This document shows positions 34,870 to 44,419 of a stretch of 64,000 nt of DNA, one piece after another. The position numbers were made by a program, and so were the translations under genes. How positions within the stretch are numbered: position 1 is the stretch's first letter; every line of letters begins with the position of its first letter. Origin of the DNA: Halolactibacillus miurensis (GTDB taxonomy: Bacteria > Bacillota > Bacilli > Bacillales > Amphibacillaceae); NCBI RefSeq assembly GCF_900116255.1, contig NZ_FPAI01000010.1, positions 1-64,000 of the forward strand. Reading direction: 5' to 3'. The notes beneath the pieces were generated by a model. That model was not told where the DNA came from. It saw only the letters and a program-made list of their open reading frames with translations, and made no database searches.

Positions 34870-36693
34870 ATGTTAATGAAAAACACACTCGAGGCGAAGA
34901 TGCGTACAGCTTTTTCGCTCATTTTTATTGTTATCATTTCTCTAGTCGGGATGATTATGTTTCATATGATTAATCAGTCATTTCGTACGCACAGTGACCA
35001 AACCCTTGGTCATGTCGTCGAGGCGAATTTAGATTTATTACATAATCATTTAGATAATCTGGACCGCTTCACCAACCTGATCGCCAATGACCCAGACGTC
35101 CAGCGAGCGGTCGGGTATCGCAATCGGACAGAACAAATTGATTACGCGATTGAGTTAAAGAATCAACGACTCGTTCATGAACGCCTTCAACAACTTACGC
35201 TGGTGCCTTATATTAAAAACGCTTATATTATCGGCGAATCTGGTCATATGTTGTATTCTTATAAGAAAAACGTGCGGAATGAATATAACTTTTATGATGC
35301 CCCTTGGTTTAGCGATGTGATTGAAAATGACCGATTTAGTGATAATTATTTTACCGGCTTTCATCCAACCGACTATTTACTCAATCACCAAGAAAAACAA
35401 ACGATTTCAATTATTAGGCAGATTCAAAACACCTTTTTATTTGCGCCGACAGACCGGTCTTACTTAGTCTACGATATCGATTTATCCGCCATTCTATTAG
35501 AAAATACACTCGATCAAGACCTAAATATTCTAATTAGTAATGGCACAGAGTGGGTCTACTTACCGGAATCACTGACGTTGTCACATCAACAACTCATGGC
35601 CGTAGGGGAGACATTGTCTGATTCAGACGTTGATACGGTGATAGAAGAACCATTTGGACAGGGGGCTGATTTACTCGTTAGGTCGAATGTGATCAGGCCA
35701 ACCGGTTGGCAAATGATTGGGGTAAAGAAGATGTCCAGTGTGACCGCATTTGAGTGGAACTTACTCACGGTCATTCTGACCGTCATCATCGCTTCCGCGA
35801 TCTTAATTACCATTGTCTCAGGGCTGTTATCAAAAAGTATGCTAGTGCCGATGAGACATGTGATCGATAACTTTCATCAGATTTCAAAAGGGCATTATGA
35901 CGTCACTTTTGATAAGTCAAGCAGTGACGAAATTAAAGAACTATCAGATGCGGCTGAAACGATGGTCCATAACATTACCTCTCTAACGGCGCACTTAGTG
36001 GATGAACAGAAAAAAGTATCGGAGGAACAAATGCGGGTGCTTCAAAATCAAATTAATCCACACTTTTTAAATAATGTGCTCCAGTCGATTAAGGCACTGG
36101 CCATAAATAAAGAAAGTGAGAAAATCTCACACTTATCGACCTTGCTCGGTAAAATGTTGGAGTACGCGGTCTATCAACCGTATGCCCGTGTGCCGTTAAA
36201 AGTTGAACTCACCTATCTAGAACATTATTTGGCGATTCAAAACATTCGCTTTGATGCTCATATTAGGCTCGATCTTGTATTACCTAAAAAATTCGAAGAT
36301 ATTCTTATTCCAAAGTTACTGCTTCAGCCGCTGATTGAAAATGCCATCTTACACGGTCTCAGTGGCAAAAAAACGGGCCAAATCACGTTACTCGTAGAAG
36401 AAGAAGGCGACGATTTAGTCCTCGTAATGACGGATGATGGCCGCGGCATGTCAGCTGATGAACTTCAGGCGTTACGGGTGAGTTTAGACCAAGTAGATGC
36501 GTCACAAACGAATATTCAAAGCATTGGACTAGCGAACGTATATAAACGCTTGACGCATGAATTTACCCGCGCCGCCTATTTAGCTGTCTATGCAACGGAA
36601 GGAACGGGTACCACCGTTGTGATTAGCTTACCTAAACGATTATTAAACCAGCATAAGGAGGAAAATGATGACACTATCTGTCGTACTCGTTGA
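34870..36693 (+). CDS. YesM-type sensor histidine kinase
   Basis: About 607 residues: membrane helix near the N-terminus (AFSLIFIVIISLVGMIMF), a large extracellular Cache-like sensor part, a second helix near residue 295 (LTVILTVIIASAILITIV), a HAMP linker (PMRHVIDNFHQISKGHYDV), the histidine box LQNQINPHFLNNVLQSIKAL, and ATPase boxes PLIENAILHGLSG, DDGRGM and SIGLANVYKRL. An earlier ATG at 34810 would add 20 residues encoded across the promoter region; ATG 34870 is preferred. It signals to the overlapping regulator gene and probably senses an extracellular saccharide. Confidence 0.86.
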   Translation: MLMKNTLEAKMRTAFSLIFIVIISLVGMIMFHMINQSFRTHSDQTLGHVVEANLDLLHNHLDNLDRFTNLIANDPDVQRAVGYRNRTEQIDYAIELKNQRLVHERLQQLTLVPYIKNAYIIGESGHMLYSYKKNVRNEYNFYDAPWFSDVIENDRFSDNYFTGFHPTDYLLNHQEKQTISIIRQIQNTFLFAPTDRSYLVYDIDLSAILLENTLDQDLNILISNGTEWVYLPESLTLSHQQLMAVGETLSDSDVDTVIEEPFGQGADLLVRSNVIRPTGWQMIGVKKMSSVTAFEWNLLTVILTVIIASAILITIVSGLLSKSMLVPMRHVIDNFHQISKGHYDVTFDKSSSDEIKELSDAAETMVHNITSLTAHLVDEQKKVSEEQMRVLQNQINPHFLNNVLQSIKALAINKESEKISHLSTLLGKMLEYAVYQPYARVPLKVELTYLEHYLAIQNIRFDAHIRLDLVLPKKFEDILIPKLLLQPLIENAILHGLSGKKTGQITLLVEEEGDDLVLVMTDDGRGMSADELQALRVSLDQVDASQTNIQSIGLANVYKRLTHEFTRAAYLAVYATEGTGTTVVISLPKRLLNQHKEENDDTICRTR

Positions 36694-38242
36694 TGATGAA
36701 GCTTTAACGATTCAATTACTCACGCACCTTATAAACTGGCAATCACTTGACTTAACACTCGTCGGTACGGCAAGTAACGGGGTGGAAGCACTCGAAGTGA
36801 TGGAAGAAACCAAGCCTGATATCGTGATCACCGATATTAATATGCCTAAGCAATCGGGACTGGATCTTATTAAACAGACAAAAACAGCCTCACACCAACC
36901 GGCGTTCATTTTAATTAGCGCCTACAGTGACTTTCGTTATGTCCAAGAGGCGATGAAGCTCGATTGTCATGACTATATTTTAAAGCCGATTGATGAACAT
37001 GAATTAGCTCAAGCCATTACCCATGTTATCGAAAAAATCTTAGGTGAACGACAGATTGAGACGATGATTGAACAACATGACCAAGAGTTAAAACGGTTGT
37101 ATCTGAAAAATTACTTATTCTCAGGCCAACCGATCGACTTGTTAGCGGTTCGTGCTGAGGATTATCCGGTGGACTTTCGTCACTACCTTGTTTTAATTAT
37201 TAAACTACAGTATCAGTCCATGGAGGAGTTCAATAAAGCCGGTCATATGAGTCAGGATCATAAGCAGAAAGTAGAGCGGACGATGTCAGGTGTGTTAGGT
37301 GATACGGGGCATGTCATCTTTGACTATCACCAAGAGGCTTGGGTATGTCTCATTTCACAGGTGTCCCCCTCTGAAATGGGTCATCTCGCCAAACTAATCG
37401 TGCAACAGCTACAAGAGGTGAGTCCGTTATCCTTTCATGCTTGTTTTAGTCACGTCTATCATACGCTAACCGACCTTAATCAAGCTTATGAAGAAGCGAA
37501 GCTTTTGACACGGTATACGATGTATTTAGATACCGATACGGTTCTTGGCTTTAGCTACAACATGGACTCTAAAGCATTTAAAGAACTAAATACAGAAAGC
37601 TTACTAAAAGAACTTCATGACAGTATCAAACAAAAGTCCTTTCAACAGGCGAAAAAGGTGTTGGATGATTTGTTTGCTGTCTCCAAACATATTAATCCTG
37701 AAGCACTCGAGACGATTTATGAGACGTGCTATCAGATTACGACACTCATTCAAAGCACTTTAGTTGCTCAAGACATAGAGAATGACGAGACGACCCGTCT
37801 TCTTAAAACATCGTATGAGGAAATCAAACAGTTAACCGATTTAAAACAACTCCAAGCGTTTATGCATCAGTTACTGTATGTGGCACTGTATGATCATGAC
37901 CATCAAGATGCGCGGTACAGTCGATTAGTTCAAGATGGTATTCGGGTGATTAAAACAAAATACCAAGAGAATTTAAACTTAGAGACGATTTGTGATGAAA
38001 TCGCGGTAAGTAAAAACTATTTTAGTTATTTATTTAAACGCGAAGTCGGTATGAACCTTTGGCAATATTTAACCGAGTACCGGTTAAAGAAAGCGAAACG
38101 ACTGTTACTAGAATCAGAGCTAAAAAGTTATGAAATCGCTTTTCAAGTCGGTTATGATAACCCGAGTTATTTTTCGATGGTGTTCAAGAAATATGAAGGC
38201 ATGACGCCAAATCAATATCGACAAAATAACGTAATAAAGTAA
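36665..38242 (+). CDS. YesN-type AraC response regulator
   Basis: A 525-residue regulator with receiver domain (VVLVDDEALTIQ; Asp in VITDINMPKQSG near 56; Lys in LKPIDEHE near 106) and a C-terminal AraC domain (LETICDEIAVSKNYFSYLFKRE and YEIAFQVGYDNPSYFSMVFKK). AAGGAGGAAA lies immediately before ATGATG, so either ATG may start it; the gene overlaps the kinase gene by about 29 bases. It most likely activates the GH31 and ABC transporter genes that follow. Confidence 0.87.
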   Translation: MMTLSVVLVDDEALTIQLLTHLINWQSLDLTLVGTASNGVEALEVMEETKPDIVITDINMPKQSGLDLIKQTKTASHQPAFILISAYSDFRYVQEAMKLDCHDYILKPIDEHELAQAITHVIEKILGERQIETMIEQHDQELKRLYLKNYLFSGQPIDLLAVRAEDYPVDFRHYLVLIIKLQYQSMEEFNKAGHMSQDHKQKVERTMSGVLGDTGHVIFDYHQEAWVCLISQVSPSEMGHLAKLIVQQLQEVSPLSFHACFSHVYHTLTDLNQAYEEAKLLTRYTMYLDTDTVLGFSYNMDSKAFKELNTESLLKELHDSIKQKSFQQAKKVLDDLFAVSKHINPEALETIYETCYQITTLIQSTLVAQDIENDETTRLLKTSYEEIKQLTDLKQLQAFMHQLLYVALYDHDHQDARYSRLVQDGIRVIKTKYQENLNLETICDEIAVSKNYFSYLFKREVGMNLWQYLTEYRLKKAKRLLLESELKSYEIAFQVGYDNPSYFSMVFKKYEGMTPNQYRQNNVIK

Positions 38243-38336
38243 AAGAAATCAAGAATGGATTGACTGTTTATTCACTCAAAAGACGATTAAGGTTAAATAG
38301 AGACACAATAAAGGAAGATAAATGGAGGGAAATGGC

Positions 38337-39851
38337 ATGATAATGTCAATGGAACCAAATGAATATTGGTACGGCGGTTATGTACACGATGGGATCAAAC
38401 AACCCATCTCAGCGCGAGATGACTATACGTGTGACTCGCGTCTTAATACAAGCCCCAATCAACTGATGCCGTTATTTTTATCAACGAAAGGACGGATCAT
38501 CTATCAGAAAGAAGGTTTTGTCGTAAGGTTTAATAAGGGCACGATTGAACTACCTGATACAGTAGAGGTGATTACAGGACAAAAAGATTTGCGCGGGGCT
38601 TATGTATATGCGATGCAACACTTTTTCCCGTTTCAATCCATCACATTAGCCGAGGAATTGTTTACTCAACCGGTCTATAACACGTGGATTGAATTAACGT
38701 TTAATCAAAATCAAAAAGACGTGCTTCGCTATGCCGACGGTCTTCTTTCGAGTGGTCTTCCGGCTGGTGTTTTAATGATTGACGATGGTTGGTCAGATTA
38801 TTACGGTAAATGGTCATTTAACCAAGGGAAATTTCCTGATGCGAAGAAAATGATTCAAACGTTAAACGCTAAAGGCTTTCACGTGATGTTATGGATATGT
38901 CCTTATATTACACCGGACACGGTCGAGTACCGTTATTTAAAAGATCATGATTTATTAGTGAAGAATCCAGATCAGACTATCTTTATCACCGAGTGGTGGA
39001 ACGGACACTCCGCTGTACTCGACTTGACTAATCCAAAAACGCGTCACTGGCTTGACCAACAGCTACAACAACTTAAAGACTTAGGGGTGGCTGGCTTTAA
39101 ATTTGATGGGGGAGACAGTCTATATTACCGCGAGGATAACGTTACTTACCGACCGGTAACGCCAGATGAGCATTCGTTACTTTGGGCAGAGTTTGGCTCG
39201 CGTTTCGCTTTTAACGAATTTCGGGTGACGACACATGCCGGTGGCCTATCATTAATGCAGCGACTTTGCGATAAAGACCATGATTGGGGCGAGACAGGTA
39301 TTGCCTCACTGATTCCTAATAGTCTCCTACAAGGCATTACCGGGCATCCGTTTTGTTCACCGGATATGATTGGCGGGGGCGAATATTTAAACTTCTTAGA
39401 ACTGGAGTCACGTGCCCTAGATCAAGAATTATTCGTGCGTCATAGTGAGATTGCCTCACTGATGCCGATGATGCAGTTTTCAGCTCGACCGGACCGATTT
39501 TTAGCTGAGGATTATATGGCGGCGATTCTGAATGGTGTCAGTGAAAGAGCGCGTTTAAGTGAGGTGTTGCTTCAAGCGGTTCAACAAGCAAAAACAACCG
39601 GTGAGCCGATTGTTCGCTACATGGTGTATCAGTTCCCAGATGAAGAAGTTGCTGAGGTGACCGATCAATTTATGTTAGGGGACACGTTACTTGTTGCTCC
39701 AATCTATCAAAAGGGCGCAACGAACAGATCTGTCTATGTACCGAAAGGGACGTGGAAAATGGCGGATCAGCTTATTGATAGCCAGGGAGAAATGATGACG
39801 TTAACGAATACGTTTGGCGTGCCGATCGTTTTAGAGTACCAGGCGCATTAA
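38337..39851 (+). CDS. Glycoside hydrolase family 31 enzyme
   Basis: About 504 residues without signal peptide, so intracellular. PVYNTWIELTFNQNQ and AGVLMIDDGWSDYYGKW start the barrel, GFKFDGGD near residue 257 holds the nucleophile aspartate, and HDWGETGIASLIPNSLLQG with the SPDMIGGG ending carries the probable acid/base region. It is shorter than typical family 31 alpha-glucosidases (600-800) and lacks much of the N-terminal beta domain. Specificity is unclear: alpha-glucosidase, alpha-galactosidase or another alpha-hydrolase. ATG 38337 is chosen because GGAGGG lies just upstream; the earlier ATG 38322 overlaps that site. It probably acts on oligosaccharides taken up by the transporter encoded next. 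Confidence 0.8.
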   Translation: MIMSMEPNEYWYGGYVHDGIKQPISARDDYTCDSRLNTSPNQLMPLFLSTKGRIIYQKEGFVVRFNKGTIELPDTVEVITGQKDLRGAYVYAMQHFFPFQSITLAEELFTQPVYNTWIELTFNQNQKDVLRYADGLLSSGLPAGVLMIDDGWSDYYGKWSFNQGKFPDAKKMIQTLNAKGFHVMLWICPYITPDTVEYRYLKDHDLLVKNPDQTIFITEWWNGHSAVLDLTNPKTRHWLDQQLQQLKDLGVAGFKFDGGDSLYYREDNVTYRPVTPDEHSLLWAEFGSRFAFNEFRVTTHAGGLSLMQRLCDKDHDWGETGIASLIPNSLLQGITGHPFCSPDMIGGGEYLNFLELESRALDQELFVRHSEIASLMPMMQFSARPDRFLAEDYMAAILNGVSERARLSEVLLQAVQQAKTTGEPIVRYMVYQFPDEEVAEVTDQFMLGDTLLVAPIYQKGATNRSVYVPKGTWKMADQLIDSQGEMMTLTNTFGVPIVLEYQAH

Positions 39852-39857
39852 TTAACG

Positions 39858-39893
39858 AGCTACCTTAATGTACGTTAGGGTAGCTTTTATTTA
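39858..39893 (+). terminator. Terminator after the GH31 gene
   Basis: AGCTACCTTAA 39858-39868 pairs with TTAGGGTAGCT 39875-39885 (one mismatch), followed by TTTATTTAT. Confidence 0.75.
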
Positions 39894-40035
39894 TCTTAAG
39901 CACGTGATTAACTCGATCGCGTATCGCTTTATGATACGAACGTAATTTGTTGATAGAAAGAGCATAATATCCTTGATTTATTAACAACTGAGAGTTTTGT
40001 AAGATGAGTGTATAACATTTGAAAGGAAGATGAAC

Positions 40036-41325
40036 ATGAAAAAGAAAACGCTTACCCTATTGATTAGTTTAGTATTAACCTCGCTATTATTAATGGCGTG
40101 TGGTGGAGAGGATACCTCAAGTGATGCTGATACCCCTTCATCAGATGAGACAAATGAAGAAGTGATTACCCTTAGAATGATGGGGTATAACCCAGAATCA
40201 AGTCGCGCACAATACTTAGCTTATCTTGATGAACAACTGCCAAATATCAAGGTTGAATTTGAGTTTGTGGCACTTGATAACTTTAACAACGTGTTAAATT
40301 CACAACTTCAAGCAGGAGAAGGTCCTGACATTATTGAAGTCGGTGGCGAAGCAAAACTATTGGCGCGTGCTAATTACTTATTAGATTTAACGGAATATGA
40401 CTTTATGTCAAAATACGCTGCCTCAGGAACGGCCCCGTATTCTGTTGACGGTAGTGTCTATGCCGCACCGTTACAATCATGGTTTGAAGGTTTCTTCTAC
40501 AACAAAGCCATCTTTGATGAATACGGCGTAGAGGTTCCGCGTTCACTGGATCAATTAATCGCGGTCAGTAAAGAACTAGAAGCACAAGGCATGACACCAC
40601 AAGCAATGGGAGCGCAGTCTTGGGAACCGATGATGAAACAAAGCATTGGGATTGTGAACAATGAATTCTATTCAAACGAAGACAACATGGCATTTAACGA
40701 TCAATTTAACGAAGGTGAAGCAAAGCTTTCTGAAGCTTGGTTACCGTACGTAGAAGAATGGTACCGCCTGATTGAAGAAGGCATCTTAAAAGAAGAGATG
40801 CTTGGCTTAAGTTACGATCAAGCATTAGATGATTTTGCGACAGGTAAAGCAGCGATGTGGCAAAGTGGTCCGTGGGCCATTGAAACGATCTATGAGAAAA
40901 ATAGTGATATTGAGTTAGGAATGTTCCCTATTCCAGGGGTAGAAGAAGGTCCAGGTTGGCTGATTGGTGGCCCGGGTTCCGCGCTTGCGATTAATGCGAA
41001 CTCAAAACATGTCGATGAAGCTCTTGCGGTATTAGAACTCACCGCAACTGAAGAAGCTCAACATAAACTTGTCGCAGATAATGCCGGTAGCTCATTTTTA
41101 ACAGGGGTAGAAGTTGACTTAGGTGAGGTGTATGCCGATAGTGAAGAAGCGTTCAAGTTAGGGAATGTTTATGCGCCTTGGACTGCCTCATGGTTCTCAG
41201 GTAACCCGATTGTTGAATCATACGGTAAGTCACTTCAAGAGGTATTAAGTGGCACGAAGACGGTAGAAGAAGCACTTCAAGATGCCGATGAGACGAACCA
41301 AACATTAATTGATACGCTAAATTAA
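40036..41325 (+). CDS. CUT1 ABC transporter sugar-binding lipoprotein (MsmE-like)
   Basis: About 429 residues. Signal peptide with lipobox LLMAC near residue 22, then an extracellular solute-binding protein family 1 fold (LNSQLQAGEGPDIIEVGG, YAAPLQSWFEGFFYNKAIFDEYG, AMWQSGPWAIETI, FPIPGVEEGPGWLIGG). It would bind an oligosaccharide and hand it to the two permeases that follow. ATG 40036 sits eight bases from GGAAG; the in-frame ATG at 40030 is too close to it. A stable hairpin separates it from the permease genes. Confidence 0.87.
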   Translation: MKKKTLTLLISLVLTSLLLMACGGEDTSSDADTPSSDETNEEVITLRMMGYNPESSRAQYLAYLDEQLPNIKVEFEFVALDNFNNVLNSQLQAGEGPDIIEVGGEAKLLARANYLLDLTEYDFMSKYAASGTAPYSVDGSVYAAPLQSWFEGFFYNKAIFDEYGVEVPRSLDQLIAVSKELEAQGMTPQAMGAQSWEPMMKQSIGIVNNEFYSNEDNMAFNDQFNEGEAKLSEAWLPYVEEWYRLIEEGILKEEMLGLSYDQALDDFATGKAAMWQSGPWAIETIYEKNSDIELGMFPIPGVEEGPGWLIGGPGSALAINANSKHVDEALAVLELTATEEAQHKLVADNAGSSFLTGVEVDLGEVYADSEEAFKLGNVYAPWTASWFSGNPIVESYGKSLQEVLSGTKTVEEALQDADETNQTLIDTLN

Positions 41326-41338
41326 GCGGATGTGGACA

Positions 41339-41368
41339 GAAAGGATCGGTCAGAGACCCGATCCTTTC
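41339..41368 (+). other. Intercistronic hairpin between binding-protein and permease genes
   Basis: GAAAGGATCGG 41339-41349 pairs perfectly with CCGATCCTTTC 41358-41368 and lacks a T-run. It probably stabilises the upstream message or partly attenuates the permease genes. Confidence 0.6.
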
Positions 41369-41410
41369 ACTCACAAATAAACCGTTAAAAATCTGTGAAG
41401 GGGTTTTCTT

Positions 41411-42292
41411 ATGTACGGTAAGAAAAGAGAACGTGTATTTCTACTGATGATTTTACCAGCCTTTGTTGGTTTCTTTATTCTTTTTATTGTTCCGACACTG
41501 ATGTCATTTTTCTATAGTTTAACGAATTGGTCTGTTTATAATGCCGATTTAGATTTTGTTGGTTTAGCGAATTATAAGCAGTTATTTAGTGATACAAAAA
41601 CAATGGCGAGTATTAGTAATACCGTCAAGTATGCGGTGTTAATCACTATCTTCCAAAATATCGTCGCCATTTTACTGGCGGTCTTTCTGAATAAGAAAAT
41701 GAAAGGGGCTAATTTTACTAAGTCACTTGTCTTTCTTCCAGCCGTGTTAAGTATTTTAGTCACAGGTTTCTTGTTCCAATACATTATGAGTTCCTCTGAT
41801 TTTGGACTCTTTAACCGCATTATTCAGTTCTTTGGTGGTCAACCTATTAACTGGCTAGGGGATGCTGATCTTGCTTTATACTCTGTTTTAATTACGCAAG
41901 TATGGCAGTGGTCCGGTTGGTCTATGGTGATCTATATTGCGAATTTAAAAAGCATTGACTCTGCTCTATATGAAGCCGCAGATATCGATGGCGCTGGCAG
42001 TGTCCGTAAATTCTTTACGGTGACATTACCACTACTTTATCCAGCTGTCTCGTTTAATATATTAATGAGCTTAATTGGTGGTATGAAAGTCTTTGATGTC
42101 ATCTTTGCGATGACTAAAGGTGGTCCGGGTTATGCGACAGAGACCATCATGACAACGATGATTAGAGAAGGATTCAACAGTGGACGAAATGCTTATGCCT
42201 CGGCCTTAGCAGTCGTGTTCTTTATTGTCGTCTTTATCCTATCACGGATAGTCATTATCTTCTTAAATAGATGGGAGCGAAAAATATCATGA
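41411..42292 (+). CDS. CUT1 ABC transporter permease (MsmF-like)
   Basis: A 293-residue protein with six membrane segments, of the MalF/MsmF group. The cytoplasmic EAA loop reads YEAADIDGAGSVRKFFTVTLPLL near residue 190, the site that touches the ATPase. It starts with the typical FLLMILPAFVGFFILFIVP helix. It pairs with the next permease, whose gene overlaps its stop. Confidence 0.87.
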   Translation: MYGKKRERVFLLMILPAFVGFFILFIVPTLMSFFYSLTNWSVYNADLDFVGLANYKQLFSDTKTMASISNTVKYAVLITIFQNIVAILLAVFLNKKMKGANFTKSLVFLPAVLSILVTGFLFQYIMSSSDFGLFNRIIQFFGGQPINWLGDADLALYSVLITQVWQWSGWSMVIYIANLKSIDSALYEAADIDGAGSVRKFFTVTLPLLYPAVSFNILMSLIGGMKVFDVIFAMTKGGPGYATETIMTTMIREGFNSGRNAYASALAVVFFIVVFILSRIVIIFLNRWERKIS

Positions 42293-43119
42293 TGAGAAAA
42301 AAAGCGACCACATGGTTATATCGGTTAGGCTTTGTGCTTATTTCAATCGTCGTCGGCTTACCCCTCTATTACTTAGTCGTGACGACATTTAAAACGCCAG
42401 AAGAAGCGGCGTTAAGTCCTCTTGGATTACCAAGTTCCTTAAACTTTGCGAATTATGAACGGGCTTTAGAAGCGATGAATTACGGGAATGCGTTAAAGAA
42501 TAACTTAGTCATTACCGTTTCCGCCGTGATTTTGTTAGTCGTCTTCGCCTCTATGGCTGCCTATGTGATTTCTCGCAGTCAATCGAAACTATTTAAAACG
42601 ATGTACAATATCTTTTTAGTCGGTTTAATTATTCCGTTTCAAATTGCGATTGTACCGTTATATCAAATCATTTCTGGTTTAAATTTAATGAATACCCATA
42701 CGGGCGTAATTTTAGTCAGTGTGTTCTGTATTAACTTACCGCTATCGATTTTCTTATTACGGGGATTCATTAGTACCGTCCCAGTTGAATTAGAAGAAGC
42801 GGCATTTCTAGACGGATGCGGGACGTTTAAAACGTTTTGGTTAGTGATCTTCCCATTATTAAAACCGATTATTTCAACGGTCGTTATTCTGAATGCGTTG
42901 GCGATTTGGAATGACTTCTTAACACCGTTACTGTTCCTGCAGTCACCAGATAAAGCGGTCTTACTCCAAGAAGTCTATAAAAACGTCGGACCATTCTCAA
43001 CGAACTGGACATCGTTCTTCCCAATGTTAGTCCTATCAGTCTTACCACTTGTTGTCTTCTATATTATGATGCAAAAACGTGTCATTGAAGGCGTTGTAGC
43101 TGGTTCTGTGAAAGGTTAA
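42289..43119 (+). CDS. CUT1 ABC transporter permease (MsmG-like)
   Basis: About 276 residues with six membrane segments, of the MalG/MsmG group. The EAA loop is LEEAAFLDGCGTFKTFWLVIFPLL near residue 175. Start is taken at ATG 42289, which overlaps the stop of the previous gene and follows GGGAGCG; an in-frame ATG at 42271 would include that site in the protein. No ATPase gene follows: a terminator comes at once, so the transporter must borrow a shared MsmK-type ATPase, as many CUT1 importers do in Gram-positive bacteria. Confidence 0.87.
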   Translation: MMRKKATTWLYRLGFVLISIVVGLPLYYLVVTTFKTPEEAALSPLGLPSSLNFANYERALEAMNYGNALKNNLVITVSAVILLVVFASMAAYVISRSQSKLFKTMYNIFLVGLIIPFQIAIVPLYQIISGLNLMNTHTGVILVSVFCINLPLSIFLLRGFISTVPVELEEAAFLDGCGTFKTFWLVIFPLLKPIISTVVILNALAIWNDFLTPLLFLQSPDKAVLLQEVYKNVGPFSTNWTSFFPMLVLSVLPLVVFYIMMQKRVIEGVVAGSVKG

Positions 43120-43140
43120 TCATTTAATGCTATTCATGAC

Positions 43141-43178
43141 AAAAGCCCTTTATTAGCATGTGCTAATAAAGGGCTTTT
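43141..43178. terminator. Strong bidirectional terminator
   Basis: AAAAGCCCTTTATTAGCA 43141-43158 pairs over all 18 bases with 43161-43178 around a two-base loop. It ends the transporter operon and may also end the convergent lipoprotein gene. Confidence 0.85.
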
Positions 43179-43220
43179 GCTGGTTGTTCTTTCTTCATAT
43201 CTATTACATAAGACAAAGCT

Positions 43221-43281
43221 GTGCCTGACACCGAATCTATAGGGTAAGGAGAAGATAGTCAATGGTTTATGGTGTCAGGAC
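43221..43281. repeat. GGTGTCAGG-type inverted repeat
   Basis: CCTGACACC 43224-43232 and GGTGTCAGG 43271-43279 form a 9-base inverted pair around 38 bases. The word GGTGTCAGGCAC recurs, to my memory, as a dispersed repeat in Bacillaceae genomes. Only one pair is present in this window. Confidence 0.4.
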
Positions 43282-43294
43282 AAACGTCAGTGTC

Positions 43295-44275
43295 TTAACG
43301 TAAACCGTCTTTAACTAATTCTGCTTGTACTTTTTCCGCTAACATTAAGTAGTTATCCCAAGCATCGTTACGAATGGTAAAGCCGCTTGAAGCGTAATCG
43401 CCACTTTCGTCAATCGCTGGTAACTCAGAAAGGTCAAGTAAGTCTTGTGTTTTGACTACTTTTTCATTTAAGGCATCCATTTGTACGTTGAAACCAATAC
43501 GTGATGGTTCATCATAGATGACACTTTCATATTTTGATTGGCGGTAATATTGTTTTAACGCTGGGTCTTCAATATCATCTGGATGATCGGCAAATATTTC
43601 ATCATAACGGACAGAGGTAATGGTCTCACCGTCTAACACAACTTGTAAGAATCCGGTTAAGCCGCCACCGATCTCTTCAGCGATCCCGTAGTAGACCTGA
43701 CTTGTTTCTTCACTCATTTGCGCATCAATCTTTTCAGCCATTGGTAACATGGATTGATGAATACTATTTGATGCCCCACTCACCACATCAAATTCACCTG
43801 TTAACGTTTGATTTTCTAGCATTTGTTGTTCAACTAAGACAACACTTTGAATCCAAGCCGCACCTTTTTTCTCACCCATACTGAAGTTATATTCAGATAG
43901 ACGTTTCGGTACGTTTTGGAAGAAACGGTTATAGTAGTTCGGGCGTGTCATTTCGTTAAATTCGATATACGCAATCCCGTCATCGTTTTTAACAACTTCA
44001 AGTGTCCCAAGGTGACCTTGTCTAAAGCGTTCTTCGGTGTAGTAGTAGCTCCCTTTAATTAACCCACTTGGTGGTTGAGCGGACCAATCAAGGGTGGTCA
44101 TTTCATATTCCCCATTTTCTGTTGCCGCGCTTGTCGTATCGGCGGTGGTGTCTTCTTTGTCTGTTTCTGGTTCTTCTGCTTGAGCGTTACTATCGCTTTC
44201 TGTCCCGCAAGCGCTAAGTAAAAGCAACGCGCTAAAAGCCAAAATCATCATAAATGACGCAAGATATTTTTTCAT
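43295..44275 (-). CDS. FMN-binding-domain-like lipoprotein
   Basis: A 326-residue lipoprotein with lipobox LLSAC near residue 23 and an acidic linker to about residue 60. Two repeats follow that look like FMN_bind domains: GSYYYTEERFRQGHLGTLEV ending in VVSGASNSIHQ, and YYGIAEEIGGGLTGFLQVVL with VRYDEIF. The VSGAS word resembles the D-x-SGAT site where ApbE attaches FMN, but serine replaces threonine. Such proteins serve extracellular electron transfer or respiratory flavin relay. It lies after the kinase/regulator pair on the same strand with its own AAAAGGAG binding site. Family placement is moderate. Confidence 0.6.
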   Translation of the reverse strand: MKKYLASFMMILAFSALLLLSACGTESDSNAQAEEPETDKEDTTADTTSAATENGEYEMTTLDWSAQPPSGLIKGSYYYTEERFRQGHLGTLEVVKNDDGIAYIEFNEMTRPNYYNRFFQNVPKRLSEYNFSMGEKKGAAWIQSVVLVEQQMLENQTLTGEFDVVSGASNSIHQSMLPMAEKIDAQMSEETSQVYYGIAEEIGGGLTGFLQVVLDGETITSVRYDEIFADHPDDIEDPALKQYYRQSKYESVIYDEPSRIGFNVQMDALNEKVVKTQDLLDLSELPAIDESGDYASSGFTIRNDAWDNYLMLAEKVQAELVKDGLR

Positions 44276-44419
44276 GTCAAAAACTCCTTTTTATATTGTG
44301 ATGTATTGCACATGTTGTGTACGCTTCTCATCATAAAGGAGTTAATCAATTTTTTTAAGTCATTATGTCCAGTTCTACCCGTTAAAATGTACAGGTCTGA
44401 TAGGAAAGTAAAATAAACG

